Positions 1-10,227 of a stretch of 64,000 nt of DNA are shown one piece after another; within the stretch, counting starts at the first letter, position 1; each line of letters begins with the position of its first letter. The notes beneath the pieces are model-generated. The model searched no databases. It had not been told where the DNA came from and saw nothing but the letters and a program-made list of their open reading frames with translations. The DNA is from Gemmatimonadota bacterium (GTDB lineage: Bacteria > Latescibacterota > UBA2968 > UBA8231). The stretch covers positions 1 through 64,000 of the forward strand of contig JABHFS010000168.1 in assembly GCA_018672475.1 (NCBI GenBank). The letters are read 5' to 3'. A program made the translations under genes and the position numbers.

Positions 1-1167
1 GAAGCGATCATCGACCAAGTGCAAACAGGCGCGCACCGTGCGTTGCACCTCCTCGCTCAGCTCCAGGTTTTTCATCTGGGCGGTGAGAAAAATCCCCAAT
101 AGGCGCACGGGGGTCTCCGCGAAATACTCTTCGCCGTCGGCGAGCAGGATCTCCCCGTCGACGGATGCTACACCGCGTTCGATATACATGCTGCGGCTGC
201 TATTGCGGGGTTTGCGTGTCAGCCGCTTGAAGGCCAGTTCGACTAAGTGGTAGACGGTGCTTGCATGCAGGTAGTAATCGCGCATAAAACGTTCAGCTGC
301 AAGCTCCGCCCCCGCGCCCTCGTATCCCAAATCCGTAGCAATCTGCGGTTTGATATCGTGGTCCAGAACATCGCGTTTGCGACCGACAGCAAAGTGCAGC
401 GCGTGCCGGATCCGCCAGAGAAAGGCGCGACTGCGCACCAGGCTCTCGATATCCGCCGGAGAGAGATACTCGCCCCAGAGTTCGTCGATCTCCGACGATT
501 TGGCCTTGGCCTTGAGCGCCCACTCAAAAATCTGCATTTCGCGCAGGCCCCCGGGGCTTTCCTTGACATTTGGATCCAATAGCTGAACCGACTGCCGCGC
601 CTCGATCCGCTGCCTGCGCCATGCGTCGAGTTGGCCTATGGTCCGCTTGGGCACCTTTTTGTAGAGTCGCTGCTGAAATTCCGCGAAAAGCGCCTCATCG
701 CCGGCAAGCAGGCGACCGTCCATCATCGCTGTACACGATTCCAAGTCTTCGCGCGCGAATTTGGCGACTTCGGCCAAAGTGCGACTGCTGTGCCCAACCT
801 CGAAGCCCATATCCCAAAGCGGGTTTAATACCCCGGAGACGAACTCAGGAACTTTGTCCTGGTCCTTCTTAAAGAGAAAGAGTAAATCGACATCCGAGTA
901 GGGCGCCATCTCGCTACGGCCATAACCGCCCAACGCCACCAGCGCATGAGCCCCTTGAGCTTGACCTACGGCGCGCTGATAGATCGCCAGCACCACCGCA
1001 TCCATCGCCACCGCAATATCCCGGGCCACATCGGCACCGCCCCGACCCACGCGGTGCTCGGCCTCGACCCGCGCGAGGGCCTCCTGCCATAGCGGCCGCA
1101 GTGTTTCGCCGAGCGGTCTAGCCGGGGCAGCCGCTAACTTCGCGGCGAAATCTTCCGATAAACCCAC
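1..1167 (-). CDS. glnD: [Protein-PII] uridylyltransferase (GlnD), N-terminal part, truncated by window edge
   Basis: Minus-strand translation reads GTG-start VGLSEDFAAKLAAAPARPLGE... then ALVALGGYGRSEMAPYSDVDLLFL (nucleotidyltransferase GGYGR...SDxD motif) and SVQLLDPNVKESPGGLREMQ, as in GlnD. Absent from the ORF track because it is open at the edge. Confidence 0.85.
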   Translation of the reverse strand, partial: MGLSEDFAAKLAAAPARPLGETLRPLWQEALARVEAEHRVGRGGADVARDIAVAMDAVVLAIYQRAVGQAQGAHALVALGGYGRSEMAPYSDVDLLFLFKKDQDKVPEFVSGVLNPLWDMGFEVGHSSRTLAEVAKFAREDLESCTAMMDGRLLAGDEALFAEFQQRLYKKVPKRTIGQLDAWRRQRIEARQSVQLLDPNVKESPGGLREMQIFEWALKAKAKSSEIDELWGEYLSPADIESLVRSRAFLWRIRHALHFAVGRKRDVLDHDIKPQIATDLGYEGAGAELAAERFMRDYYLHASTVYHLVELAFKRLTRKPRNSSRSMYIERGVASVDGEILLADGEEYFAETPVRLLGIFLTAQMKNLELSEEVQRTVRACLHLVDDRF

Positions 1168-1170
1168 AAC

Positions 1171-3774
1171 TCAGCTCGCACTCCGGCTACTGCGGCGGGC
1201 AAGTTTTTTTACCGTTGGTTTTTTCTTTTTCGCCACGGGCTTTATCCCTGCGGCCCGCTGCTTTGCCACCTTCTTTACAGCGACCTTCCTCGCCGCCGGC
1301 TTCTTCTTCGCGATCTTCTTTACGGCAACTTTCTTCGCCGACGGCTTCTTTACTGCAACCTTCTTCGCCGCTTTCTTCATCGCCTTCTTCGCCGTGCGCC
1401 CCGCCTCCTTTTTGCGCGGTATTTTCTTCTCCAGTACCGCCTGCAATACCTCGTCGATATGGTCGACCAGTACAAAGCGCAGACGACGACGAATCGGCGC
1501 GGGCACGTCGTCGAGGTCCGCGGCATTGCGCTTCGGCAATACCACGATGCGGATCCCTGCCCGCTGCGCCGCCAACACTTTGTCGCGTATACCACCGACC
1601 GGCAGCACCCTGCCGCGCAGTGTAATTTCCCCGGTCATCGCGACACCGGCTTTGACCGGCCGCCCCGTAAAGAGCGAGACCAGTGCCGTCGCCAGACCAA
1701 TACCGGCTGAAGGCCCTTCCTTCGGGGTCGCGCCCGCCGGCACATGCAAATGGATGTCGGACTCATCAAAGACCTGCAGTTTGATCTTTAACCTCTCGGC
1801 CTCGGACCGCAACCAGCTCAACGCCGCGCGCGCTGACTCTTGCATCACATCGCCCAATTGCCCGGTGAGGATCAAATTTTTGCGACCCGGCATCCTAGTC
1901 GCTTCAATAAAGAGAATCTCGCCACCGGCTGCCGTCGCGGCCAAGCCGGTGACCACCCCCACCTCGGCGTCTTTTTCGACCGACTCATGGAAAAAGGGCG
2001 CCGTGCCCAAAAAGGTCTCGAGGCCCTTCTCGTCCACGTTGATCCGGCGCTTGCGGCCCTCGACGAACTTGCGCGCCACCTTGCGGCTAATCGTTCCCAG
2101 CGTGCGCTCCAGGTTACGCAGACCCGCCTCCCGCGTATAGTCTTCAATCATGCGGCCGAGCGCTCCGTCGTCAATCTGTAAATGGCTCTCGTCAATCCCG
2201 TGCTCGGCGAGTTGCCGCGGCAGCAGATGACGACGGGCGATCAGCGCCTTCTCCTCCGGCGTATACCCCGACAGCGGAATTTCCTCCATGCGATCCCTGA
2301 GTGGACCAGGTATCGGACCGAGCAAATTGGCGGTGGCGATAAACATGACCTTCGACAGGTCGAAGGACACGTCGAGATAATGATCAGCGAAGGTGTTGTT
2401 CTGCTCGGGGTCCAACACTTCCAATAGCGCCGCAGCTGGATCTCCACGAAAATCCGTGCCGAGTTTGTCGATCTCATCGAGCATAAAAACGGGGTTAGAG
2501 GTGCCCGCCTTGCGCAAGCCCTGGATAATCCGCCCAGGCAGCGCCCCGACATAGGTGCGGCGATGACCGCGGATCTCGGACTCGTCGTGCACACCGCCCA
2601 ACGAGATGCGCACGAACTTACGGCCCAGGGCGCGGGCAATCGACTGGCCCAATGAGGTTTTGCCCACCCCGGGCGGCCCGACGAAACAGAGGATCGGCCC
2701 CTTCATCTCCTGGCGCAGCGTGCGCACAGCCAGGTATTCGAGTACCCGTTCCTTGATCTTGTCGAGACCGTAGTGGTCTTCGTCGAGGATCCTCGACGCA
2801 TCCGCGATATCGAGATCGTCCGACGCTGCAGCGCTCCAAGGCAATTCGATCATCCAATCGAGATAGGTCCGAATGACCGAATACTCGGGCGAGCTCTGCT
2901 GCATCTTCTCCATCCGGTCCAACTCGCGCAGAACGGCCTCTGACGCCTCTTTTGTCATGTCCACCGCCTCGATCTTACCGCGCAGCTCGTCTACCTCGGC
3001 CAACATCGGATCCGAACCGCTCAACTCCTTCTTGATCTGCCGCAGTTGCTCGCGCAGGAAATATTCGCGTTGCGACTTACCCAACTTCTCCTGTACCTGG
3101 GTCTGGATGCGATTGCCCAGTTCGAGGATTTCCAGCTCGCGCGCCAATAGCTCGGTCAGGTATTCGAGCCGCTCTTCAATTTCAAGCGCTTCCAACAAAC
3201 GCTGGTGCTCTTCGATCTGTAAGTCGAGATTCGAAGCGATAAAATCCGCAAGACGGCCGGGGTGGTCGATATTGACGACCATGATCTGTAACTCGTCAGG
3301 CAGATGCGGTAATATCTTGACCATCGACTGAAACTGCTGGTGCACCGAGCGGCACATCGCCTGTACCGCCATCGCATCGGCCTCGCCATGGTCTTCGAGC
3401 GGTTCGAGTACCGCCCTCAGATGGGGTTTGGCCTGCACGATTTTGCCCATCGTCGCCCGCCTCACCCCCTGGACGATCAGCCGCACCGACCCATCGGGTA
3501 AGCGCCACACTTTGTGGATCTTGGCGATCGCCCCAACGCCGTACATTGCCTCAGGCCCCGGCTCCTCGTCTTCTGGGTTCTTCTGCGCGAAAATTCCGAC
3601 CAGGTTATCATCCGCCTCGGCGGCCTCGATCACCGCGATCGATTGCGGCCTCGATGCAGTCAACTGCTGCGGCATAAAGGGATAAACGACGCTATTGCGC
3701 AACGGAAAAACACCCAACTGGGCGGGTATATCCTGATGCTGTTCTGGGCTTTCGCTCAAATCTCGCTCTCCCAT
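1171..3774 (-). CDS. lon: ATP-dependent Lon protease with lysine/alanine-rich C-terminal extension
   Basis: 867 aa; Walker A GPPGVGKTSLGQSIA, Lon catalytic PKEGPSAGIGLATAL, N-terminal LON domain; ~85-aa KKAAKKVAVKK tail. Confidence 0.97.
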   Translation of the reverse strand: MGERDLSESPEQHQDIPAQLGVFPLRNSVVYPFMPQQLTASRPQSIAVIEAAEADDNLVGIFAQKNPEDEEPGPEAMYGVGAIAKIHKVWRLPDGSVRLIVQGVRRATMGKIVQAKPHLRAVLEPLEDHGEADAMAVQAMCRSVHQQFQSMVKILPHLPDELQIMVVNIDHPGRLADFIASNLDLQIEEHQRLLEALEIEERLEYLTELLARELEILELGNRIQTQVQEKLGKSQREYFLREQLRQIKKELSGSDPMLAEVDELRGKIEAVDMTKEASEAVLRELDRMEKMQQSSPEYSVIRTYLDWMIELPWSAAASDDLDIADASRILDEDHYGLDKIKERVLEYLAVRTLRQEMKGPILCFVGPPGVGKTSLGQSIARALGRKFVRISLGGVHDESEIRGHRRTYVGALPGRIIQGLRKAGTSNPVFMLDEIDKLGTDFRGDPAAALLEVLDPEQNNTFADHYLDVSFDLSKVMFIATANLLGPIPGPLRDRMEEIPLSGYTPEEKALIARRHLLPRQLAEHGIDESHLQIDDGALGRMIEDYTREAGLRNLERTLGTISRKVARKFVEGRKRRINVDEKGLETFLGTAPFFHESVEKDAEVGVVTGLAATAAGGEILFIEATRMPGRKNLILTGQLGDVMQESARAALSWLRSEAERLKIKLQVFDESDIHLHVPAGATPKEGPSAGIGLATALVSLFTGRPVKAGVAMTGEITLRGRVLPVGGIRDKVLAAQRAGIRIVVLPKRNAADLDDVPAPIRRRLRFVLVDHIDEVLQAVLEKKIPRKKEAGRTAKKAMKKAAKKVAVKKPSAKKVAVKKIAKKKPAARKVAVKKVAKQRAAGIKPVAKKKKPTVKKLARRSSRSAS

Positions 3775-3857
3775 GCCTCGGCCTTGCGATAGACCGCCGC
3801 ATCTTCGCCTACGACGGCCTTCTATACCTAATTATATAGTGTGATTAAGATTAGAAG

Positions 3858-3876
3858 TTGACACGGAAAGTGTCAA
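3858..3876. promoter_or_regulatory. Inverted repeat TTGACAC-N5-GTGTCAA upstream of lon
   Basis: Perfect 7-bp arms; a TATAAT-like hexamer lies at 3831-3836 on the minus strand. Confidence 0.4.
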
Positions 3877-3968
3877 GAGTGCAAAGGGTCGATAGTTAAT
3901 GCATCCGGCTTACTCGTGACGATCGCAAACATCCGCCCGTTCGCGATGAACGCCAGGCGTTTATCAGC

Positions 3969-4823
3969 TTATAACGAGGCCGAATCCGTTTCCAGTTGAA
4001 TAGAGGCCTCCAGCTCGGCTTCTATATCTTCACCGCGAAAATAGCCCGTCAACGGTTGAGCGGCACCCGCCTCACCCCCCACCGCCACCGCAACATGCGC
4101 ATCGGCCACAGCCAGCCCAAGGCTCGGGTCCCAACCCCGCCAACCCGCCCCGGGCAAATACACCTCCGCCCAGGCGTGCATATAGCGCTCTTGCTGATTT
4201 TGCGCGCCGGCTTGATAACCGCTGACAAAGCGCGCCGCCAACCCCAAGGTGCGACAGATCGCGATAAAAAGCACCGCCAGATCACGGCAAGCCCCACAAC
4301 CGCGCGCAAGCGTCTCTGCCGCCGCCATAGGCCGCCCCTCTAAGCGCACTTCGGCCTTGAGCGATTGATATATATATCCGTTTAAAACGCGTAAAAACGG
4401 CAAGACCTCTCCTCCAGCCTGCCGCGACAATTCCTGCCCCAGTGCAGTCACCGAATGCTGCGGATCACCGACCTGCCTATAGGACGCCAACACCGCGGCT
4501 TCCGACTCCGCGTATGTTGCCGGCAAGGAAGAGAAATCCGACTTCAGTAGGAATTCGAATGGATTGGCACGCAAGGTCTCGACCGTGGCGCGCGTTACGA
4601 CGCAAAACTCGCTATGGACACCGGCGAACCAGGTGCGGGCCATCGCATTGCCCTCCGCGTCAAGATTGTGCGCCACACCAACCGGTTCGGGGCTTATGTC
4701 AAGGTGAAAATCGACTAGCCGCTGGCTCCCATCGCAACGAGGGCGCAGACGGATCTCGTGGGGGTCGAGATGCACGGGACGATTGTATCGATAACGCGTT
4801 CGATGAACGATCTGAAAAAGCAT
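3969..4823 (-). CDS. Transglutaminase-like family protein (Anbu cluster)
   Basis: Catalytic Cys/His/Asp context GCGACRDLAVLFIAICRTLGLAARFVSGYQ ... MHAWAEVYLPGAGWRGWDPSLG. Confidence 0.9.
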   Translation of the reverse strand: MLFQIVHRTRYRYNRPVHLDPHEIRLRPRCDGSQRLVDFHLDISPEPVGVAHNLDAEGNAMARTWFAGVHSEFCVVTRATVETLRANPFEFLLKSDFSSLPATYAESEAAVLASYRQVGDPQHSVTALGQELSRQAGGEVLPFLRVLNGYIYQSLKAEVRLEGRPMAAAETLARGCGACRDLAVLFIAICRTLGLAARFVSGYQAGAQNQQERYMHAWAEVYLPGAGWRGWDPSLGLAVADAHVAVAVGGEAGAAQPLTGYFRGEDIEAELEASIQLETDSASL

Positions 4824-4829
4824 GGTGCC

Positions 4830-5588
4830 TTAGGGCTGGGATGTTTTGAACACGATATTTTTTTCGCTAAACTTATTCAATACGTCGCCCATCCAATCGG
4901 CCGGGGCCCTGATCAGCGACTCCTCCATGTTGCGTTGCCACCACTCGGCCATCTCCGCCGTTTCGCTCTGCTCGTAGCGGTGCTCGACGATCTCGTGCGA
5001 ATCTCGGCGATAGAGCACCACGTCCAAGGGGTAAGAGACGTCTATCGCGCTATTGCGCGTTGCCTCGAACGCCAAACACCCTCCCTTGAGGGCCAGGTCA
5101 AGCGGCGAATCATAGCGCAGCACCCGATCCAATAGCGATTTGCCATAACCCGATTCGCCGATGATATAATAGGGGCTGCCCTGACTGACTTCGACCCAAT
5201 TGCCCTGCGGATAGAGCATATAGAGCTTGTGCTCCTCGTCGCGGGCCAACTGCCCCCCTACCAACGCGTGCAAGTTGAAGCGCAGCCCCGCTTCAGCCAA
5301 TGCTTTTTTATCTTCCTTGGCGACGCGGCGAATCTGTCGGGCGATCGAATTAACCGCCTTGTAGAGTTTGTCGAAAGGCTCTTCGTTCTCTTCCATCACC
5401 TCCTCGAAATAAGTCAGGGCCTTGTCGCGCACCGAGCGCAGTCCGGAGGTCATCACAAAAATTGGGTGCTCGCCGTATTCGTGGATCGACACCTTGCGCG
5501 CAGTAATGCGCTGGGTGCCGGTAGTGATGCGGGTATCGGCGATACCGACTAGGCCCTCTTCGACCTTCATGCCCAAACAAAACGTCAT
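4830..5588 (-). CDS. Proteasome-type protease, Anbu (ancestral beta subunit) family
   Basis: [23 protein letters not shown]-terminus with Thr2 as putative nucleophile; ...FVMTSGLRSVRDKAL...; gene context. Confidence 0.9.
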   Translation of the reverse strand: MTFCLGMKVEEGLVGIADTRITTGTQRITARKVSIHEYGEHPIFVMTSGLRSVRDKALTYFEEVMEENEEPFDKLYKAVNSIARQIRRVAKEDKKALAEAGLRFNLHALVGGQLARDEEHKLYMLYPQGNWVEVSQGSPYYIIGESGYGKSLLDRVLRYDSPLDLALKGGCLAFEATRNSAIDVSYPLDVVLYRRDSHEIVEHRYEQSETAEMAEWWQRNMEESLIRAPADWMGDVLNKFSEKNIVFKTSQP

Positions 5589-6553
5589 TCTTGGCCTTCC
5601 GTAGGCGCGAGTTGGAAAAACGTGCTGTTAATCGAGTTATTGACCTGGTTGAGTTCGAGCTGAAAACGGTCGAGAAATTCGTGTAAGCCCCGCTCGATAA
5701 TCTCGCCGATATCGCTATAGATCAGTTCCGCGCGCAGACGGCCCAAGCCGCGTTCGGCCGGGTTAGCGAAAGCATTGTCAGCCGAACCCGTGATCCGGTG
5801 CAACGAGCGTTCGGTCTCAATCAGACAGTAGTGGATCGAGCGCGGAAACTCCGGGTCGAGGATTAGAAATTCCGCTACATGCGACGGGCTGATAACGCCG
5901 AAGCGCTTGCGGTACATCTCAAAAGCGCTGGCCGAACGCAATAGCGCACCCCACTGCAAATTGTCGTACGGCGTGCCGACATCCTGCACCGTCGGCAACA
6001 AAATGAAGTATTTGACGTCAAGCACGCGCGAGGTCTTGTCGGCGCGCTCCAATAGCGTACCCATGCGCGCGAAATGCCAAGCCTCGCCATGCGACATCGT
6101 CGCCGACATAATGCCGGTGAAGGTGTGACTGGCCTGGGCGATGCGCTTGAAAAAATCATCCGGCACCTGCAGCGCCAGTCCCTTATGCACCCCCGTCATC
6201 ATTAGGTAAAAGGTGTTGATCTGCTCCCACATTTCCGAGGAGATGATCTGGCGCACCGAACGCGCATTTTCGCGGGCCCGAGATAAACAGGAGACGATCG
6301 AATGCGGATAGTCGCGGTCAAAGGCCAAAAACTCGATGACATTCTCCTGGCTTGGCTCGCCGTAGCGCTCGCGAAAAAGCCCGTAGTCACCCGTCACCTG
6401 GACCAATGGCGCCCACTGCTGGTCCATCTGCATCGCCAGGTCCAGGTTGAGATGCATATTCACCTGGATAAAACGGGCGATATTCTCTACCCGTTCCACA
6501 TAGCGGTTCATCCAATAGACAGCTTCGGCGGCCCGGCTAAGCATCTTGCACAA
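5585..6553 (-). CDS. Alpha-E domain-containing protein
   Basis: [29 protein letters not shown] is the characteristic alpha-E N-terminus; overlaps the Anbu gene by 4 nt. Confidence 0.9.
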   Translation of the reverse strand: MCKMLSRAAEAVYWMNRYVERVENIARFIQVNMHLNLDLAMQMDQQWAPLVQVTGDYGLFRERYGEPSQENVIEFLAFDRDYPHSIVSCLSRARENARSVRQIISSEMWEQINTFYLMMTGVHKGLALQVPDDFFKRIAQASHTFTGIMSATMSHGEAWHFARMGTLLERADKTSRVLDVKYFILLPTVQDVGTPYDNLQWGALLRSASAFEMYRKRFGVISPSHVAEFLILDPEFPRSIHYCLIETERSLHRITGSADNAFANPAERGLGRLRAELIYSDIGEIIERGLHEFLDRFQLELNQVNNSINSTFFQLAPTEGQE

Positions 6554-7997
6554 CCTCCTCCCCCTCGGCGGCCAACACCCAGGTGTCCTTAGAGCCGCCG
6601 CCCTGCGAAGAATTAACCACCAGCGAATCCTTCTTAAATGCCACCCGCGTCAGCCCCCCCGGCACGATGTGTATATCCGCGCCGTAGAGCGCATAGGGGC
6701 GCAGGTCGACGTGCCGCCCTTCGAGATGATCGTCGACAATGGTCGGCACCCTCGACAGCGCGATGGTCGGTTGCGCGATATAATTACGCGGTTCGGCCTC
6801 GATCCGCCGAGTAAAATCTTCGCGCTGCTCGGCGGTAGAATGCGGCCCAATCAGCATCCCGTACCCACCCGATTCGCCGGCGGCCTTGACGACTAACTTG
6901 TCCAGGTTGGCCAACACGTGCGATCGCTGTTTCTCGTCCCAGCAGAGAAAGGTCTCCACATTGGGAATGATAATATCCTGATCCAGATAATATTTGACCA
7001 TCTGCGGCACATAACCGTAGACCACCTTGTCGTCAGCGATCCCCGTGCCGGGGGCGTTGCCGATGGCGACGCGACCCGCCTTATAGACCTCCATCAGCCC
7101 CGGCACGCCCAAGGTCGAGTCGGGGCGAAAGACCTGTGGGTCAAGAAAGTCGTCGTCGATGCGGCGGTAGATCACGTCGACGCGCTGCAAACCTCTGGTC
7201 GTGCGCATCATCACAAAGCCGTCAGAGATCATCAGATCGCGGCCTTCAACCAATTCGACGCCCATCTGTTGCGCGAGGAAGGCGTGCTCGAAATAGGCTG
7301 AATTATAGACGCCCGGCGTCAGCACCACCACCGTCGGGCTATCGATATGCCCGGGGGCCAGATAACTCAATGCGGCCAGTAGGCGATCGGGATAGTCGTC
7401 GACGGGGCGCACCGGCATCGCGCTGAAAATCTGCGGCAAGGTCCGCTTGAGAACCTGCCGATTCTCGAGCATATACGAGACACCGGACGGACAACGCAAA
7501 TTGTCTTCGAGCACATAAAACTGTCCGTCGCCGCCGCGGATCATATCCGTGCCGGTGATATGGCACCAGATGCCCTTGGGCGGGTCAAAGCCGCGGCAAG
7601 TGGGCATATACCCCTTTGACGACTCAATTACGAATTGGGGTATGACCCCATCCTTGACTATTTTTTGCTCGTGATAGATATCATCGAGAAATAAATTGAG
7701 CGCCTCGATGCGCTGTTTGAGCCCGCGCTCCAATAGCGCCCAATCGCCGCCGGCGACGATCCTTGGCACAATATCGAAAGGCATGATCTTTTCGGAACCG
7801 GCATCGTCGTGATAGACATTGAAGGTGATGCCCATATTGAGCAGGGCCAACTCAGCAGCCTGCTGGTGGCGTTGCAGTTCACCGCCCGAAAATTGGCCGA
7901 GCCTTTCGATCAACAGCGCCGCTTCGACTCTGGGCTGCCCTTCCGCGCCGAACAACTCGTCGTAAAATCCCTCAGTATCGTAATTGGCTAGATTCAT
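6537..7997 (-). CDS. Circularly permuted type 2 ATP-grasp protein
   Basis: [18 protein letters not shown]..., [41 protein letters not shown]; cluster context. Confidence 0.92.
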   Translation of the reverse strand: MNLANYDTEGFYDELFGAEGQPRVEAALLIERLGQFSGGELQRHQQAAELALLNMGITFNVYHDDAGSEKIMPFDIVPRIVAGGDWALLERGLKQRIEALNLFLDDIYHEQKIVKDGVIPQFVIESSKGYMPTCRGFDPPKGIWCHITGTDMIRGGDGQFYVLEDNLRCPSGVSYMLENRQVLKRTLPQIFSAMPVRPVDDYPDRLLAALSYLAPGHIDSPTVVVLTPGVYNSAYFEHAFLAQQMGVELVEGRDLMISDGFVMMRTTRGLQRVDVIYRRIDDDFLDPQVFRPDSTLGVPGLMEVYKAGRVAIGNAPGTGIADDKVVYGYVPQMVKYYLDQDIIIPNVETFLCWDEKQRSHVLANLDKLVVKAAGESGGYGMLIGPHSTAEQREDFTRRIEAEPRNYIAQPTIALSRVPTIVDDHLEGRHVDLRPYALYGADIHIVPGGLTRVAFKKDSLVVNSSQGGGSKDTWVLAAEGEEVVQDA

Positions 7998-8003
7998 AGT
8001 TCC

Positions 8004-8852
8004 TCAACAGGTCGACAAGGCAGTATGTCCGTCGGATTCGGTCTCTTGCACTTCCTCGTGATAAAATACGCTCATCTCCATCATCTGCGCGGAACCGAAT
8101 ATCGTCGCAAAAGACGCGTCGGCCGCGTCCCGACCGGTACCGATCCTTGTGAGCGAGTCCAGCGGGGTCAACTTCGTCGGGTCGAAGAGAAACCAGCGCT
8201 GGCCCAAATAAGCTTCGAAGCAGGCGTGAAAATCTGGCGGCTGCAAACCCTGGACGTATCCGGTAACAAAACGCGCGGGAATATTTAGCGCACGGCACAA
8301 CGCGATACCCAAATGGGCAAAATCCCGGCAGACACCCCGCCGACTGAGCAATGTATCATTGGCCGTGGTATGCGTATCGCTCGCTCCGAAGGCATATTCG
8401 ACATTGGCGTAAATCCAGTCGCAAATCGCCTCTACCCGGACATATCCTGGTTCGACAGCGGCAAATTCACGTGCGGCGAAATTCAATAATTGATCCGAGG
8501 GGCAATAACGACTGGGGTAAACATAATGTACGATATCCAGCGGTAATTCGGCAGGAGACACCTCTGCAAGGCCCGCTGTCGGCACCCGCACCGGCGCCCG
8601 TGTTCCGCTGGCCCTATAATCCAGTGTGAATTCACTAGCCGGCGCGTGTAAACGCATATGCCGGCTTCCTGCGACGAGTTTTACCTCCTCAACCGCCAAG
8701 GCAGGATTGGTTTGCAGTTGTTCTTCGGTTATCTCTTGACAGGCACTGTCAGCGACGGCAACGTTAAAAACAAATGCAATGGGCGCTTTGACTTGATAGC
8801 GCAACCGACAACCGACCGCAAATCGCATGGGCTCCTCCATATTAATTGACAA
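8004..8852 (-). CDS. Transglutaminase family protein (second in cluster)
   Basis: SRRGVCRDFAHLGIALCRALNIPARFVTGY ... FHACFEAYLGQRWFLFDPTKL. Confidence 0.9.
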   Translation of the reverse strand: MSINMEEPMRFAVGCRLRYQVKAPIAFVFNVAVADSACQEITEEQLQTNPALAVEEVKLVAGSRHMRLHAPASEFTLDYRASGTRAPVRVPTAGLAEVSPAELPLDIVHYVYPSRYCPSDQLLNFAAREFAAVEPGYVRVEAICDWIYANVEYAFGASDTHTTANDTLLSRRGVCRDFAHLGIALCRALNIPARFVTGYVQGLQPPDFHACFEAYLGQRWFLFDPTKLTPLDSLTRIGTGRDAADASFATIFGSAQMMEMSVFYHEEVQETESDGHTALSTC

Positions 8853-8922
8853 GGTGATTCGCTTTGTGTTTTGTTAGCTATAATCTAAGCATTGACGAAC
8901 CATATTGCCGCAAAGGACCTAA

Positions 8923-10227
8923 ATGGGAGAAGACCTCACCCCCCGCAAAGAGCGCGCCATCTTAGTCGGCGTCACGCTCCCCGGCATGTCCGACTGGGAA
9001 GCCGAGGATTCGCTCGACGAACTCGGCCGCCTGATCGACACCGCTGGTCTCAAAGAGGTCGAGCGCGTACAACAAGCACGCGTCCGCATCGACTCGGCGC
9101 AATATATCGGCAAGGGCAAGGCCGAGGAGATAAAAGAGCTGGCCGAGGAACACCAGGCCGATATGATCGTCTTCGACAACGACCTTTCCCCCGCACAGAT
9201 GCGCAACCTCGAAAATACGATCAAATGCCGGATCCTCGACCGCAGCGCGGTGATCCTCGATATTTTTTCGCGCCACGCCCGTAGCCACACCGCGATGATC
9301 CAGGTCGAGTTGGCCCAGCTCAATTACCTGCTGCCGCGCCTGACCCGCTACTGGAACCATCTCTCGCGCCAGGCCGGCGGCGGCTCGATCAGCGGCATGG
9401 GGGCGGCCGGCGTGCGCGGCCCGGGCGAGACCCAGCTCGAAATCGATCGCCGCCTGATCCGCCGCCAGGTCAATATCCTCAGTGCCAAGCTCAAAAAAAT
9501 CGGCAAGCAGATGGCGACCAACCGCAAAAATCGCGCCGACGTCTTCAAGGTTGCCCTGGTGGGCTATACCAACGCCGGCAAATCCACCCTGATGCGCGCG
9601 CTTTCCGGCTCCGACGTGCTGGTCGAGGACCAACTTTTCGCCACCCTCGACTCGACCACCCGCGCCGTCGACCTCGACCACCGCCATAAAATCCTGCTCA
9701 CCGACACCGTCGGTTTTATCAAGCGCCTGCCACACCACCTCTTCGCCTCCTTCCGCGCCACCCTCGAAGAGACCATCGAGGCCGATCTGCTGTTGCACGT
9801 CGTCGACCTGAGCTTCCCCAACTACCAATCCCAGATCTACACCGTCGAAAACGTCCTGCTCGACCTCGGTCTCGAAGACCGGCCAACATTGACCGTCTAC
9901 AACAAAATAGACCAGGTCGCCCCCGGCGAAGAGGCGCGCACCATACAAGCCTACGCCGAGCACGAAGACGCCATCGCCGTGTCGGCCTTTGAAAATATCG
10001 GGCTCGACGCGCTGCGCGAAAAGATCATGTCCTATAGCGACAACGACGACATCACTCTTGAGCTGCAAGTCCCGCAAGCCGAAGGCCGGCTATTGGCCAA
10101 CTTGCACCAACAGGGCCAGGTGATCGAAGAAAGTTATGTCGACAACGACGTCTGCCTGCGCATACGCCTCGAAAAATCCTGGGCCAATCGCTGGCAGCTG
10201 CAACGTTTCTTACAGACCAACGCCTAA
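8923..10227 (+). CDS. hflX: GTPase HflX
   Basis: GMGAAGVRGPGETQLEIDRRLIRRQV; G1 GYTNAGKSTLMRALSGSDVLVEDQLFATLDSTTR. Confidence 0.97.
   Translation: MGEDLTPRKERAILVGVTLPGMSDWEAEDSLDELGRLIDTAGLKEVERVQQARVRIDSAQYIGKGKAEEIKELAEEHQADMIVFDNDLSPAQMRNLENTIKCRILDRSAVILDIFSRHARSHTAMIQVELAQLNYLLPRLTRYWNHLSRQAGGGSISGMGAAGVRGPGETQLEIDRRLIRRQVNILSAKLKKIGKQMATNRKNRADVFKVALVGYTNAGKSTLMRALSGSDVLVEDQLFATLDSTTRAVDLDHRHKILLTDTVGFIKRLPHHLFASFRATLEETIEADLLLHVVDLSFPNYQSQIYTVENVLLDLGLEDRPTLTVYNKIDQVAPGEEARTIQAYAEHEDAIAVSAFENIGLDALREKIMSYSDNDDITLELQVPQAEGRLLANLHQQGQVIEESYVDNDVCLRIRLEKSWANRWQLQRFLQTNA

Noticed and set aside
1171-1436. DNA-level repeat (TTCTTTAC...CTTCGCCG) as a mobile or CRISPR-like repeat
   Set aside because: Explained by the repetitive Lys/Ala/Val codons of the Lon tail; no spacer regularity.
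1394-2140. 248-aa plus-strand ORF
   Set aside because: Antisense to the Lon catalytic region; Ser/Arg/Pro-rich composition.
8962-10077. 371-aa minus-strand ORF opposite hflX
   Set aside because: Antisense shadow of a strongly recognisable HflX; low-complexity Val/Gly/Asp composition typical of antisense frames in GC-rich genes.
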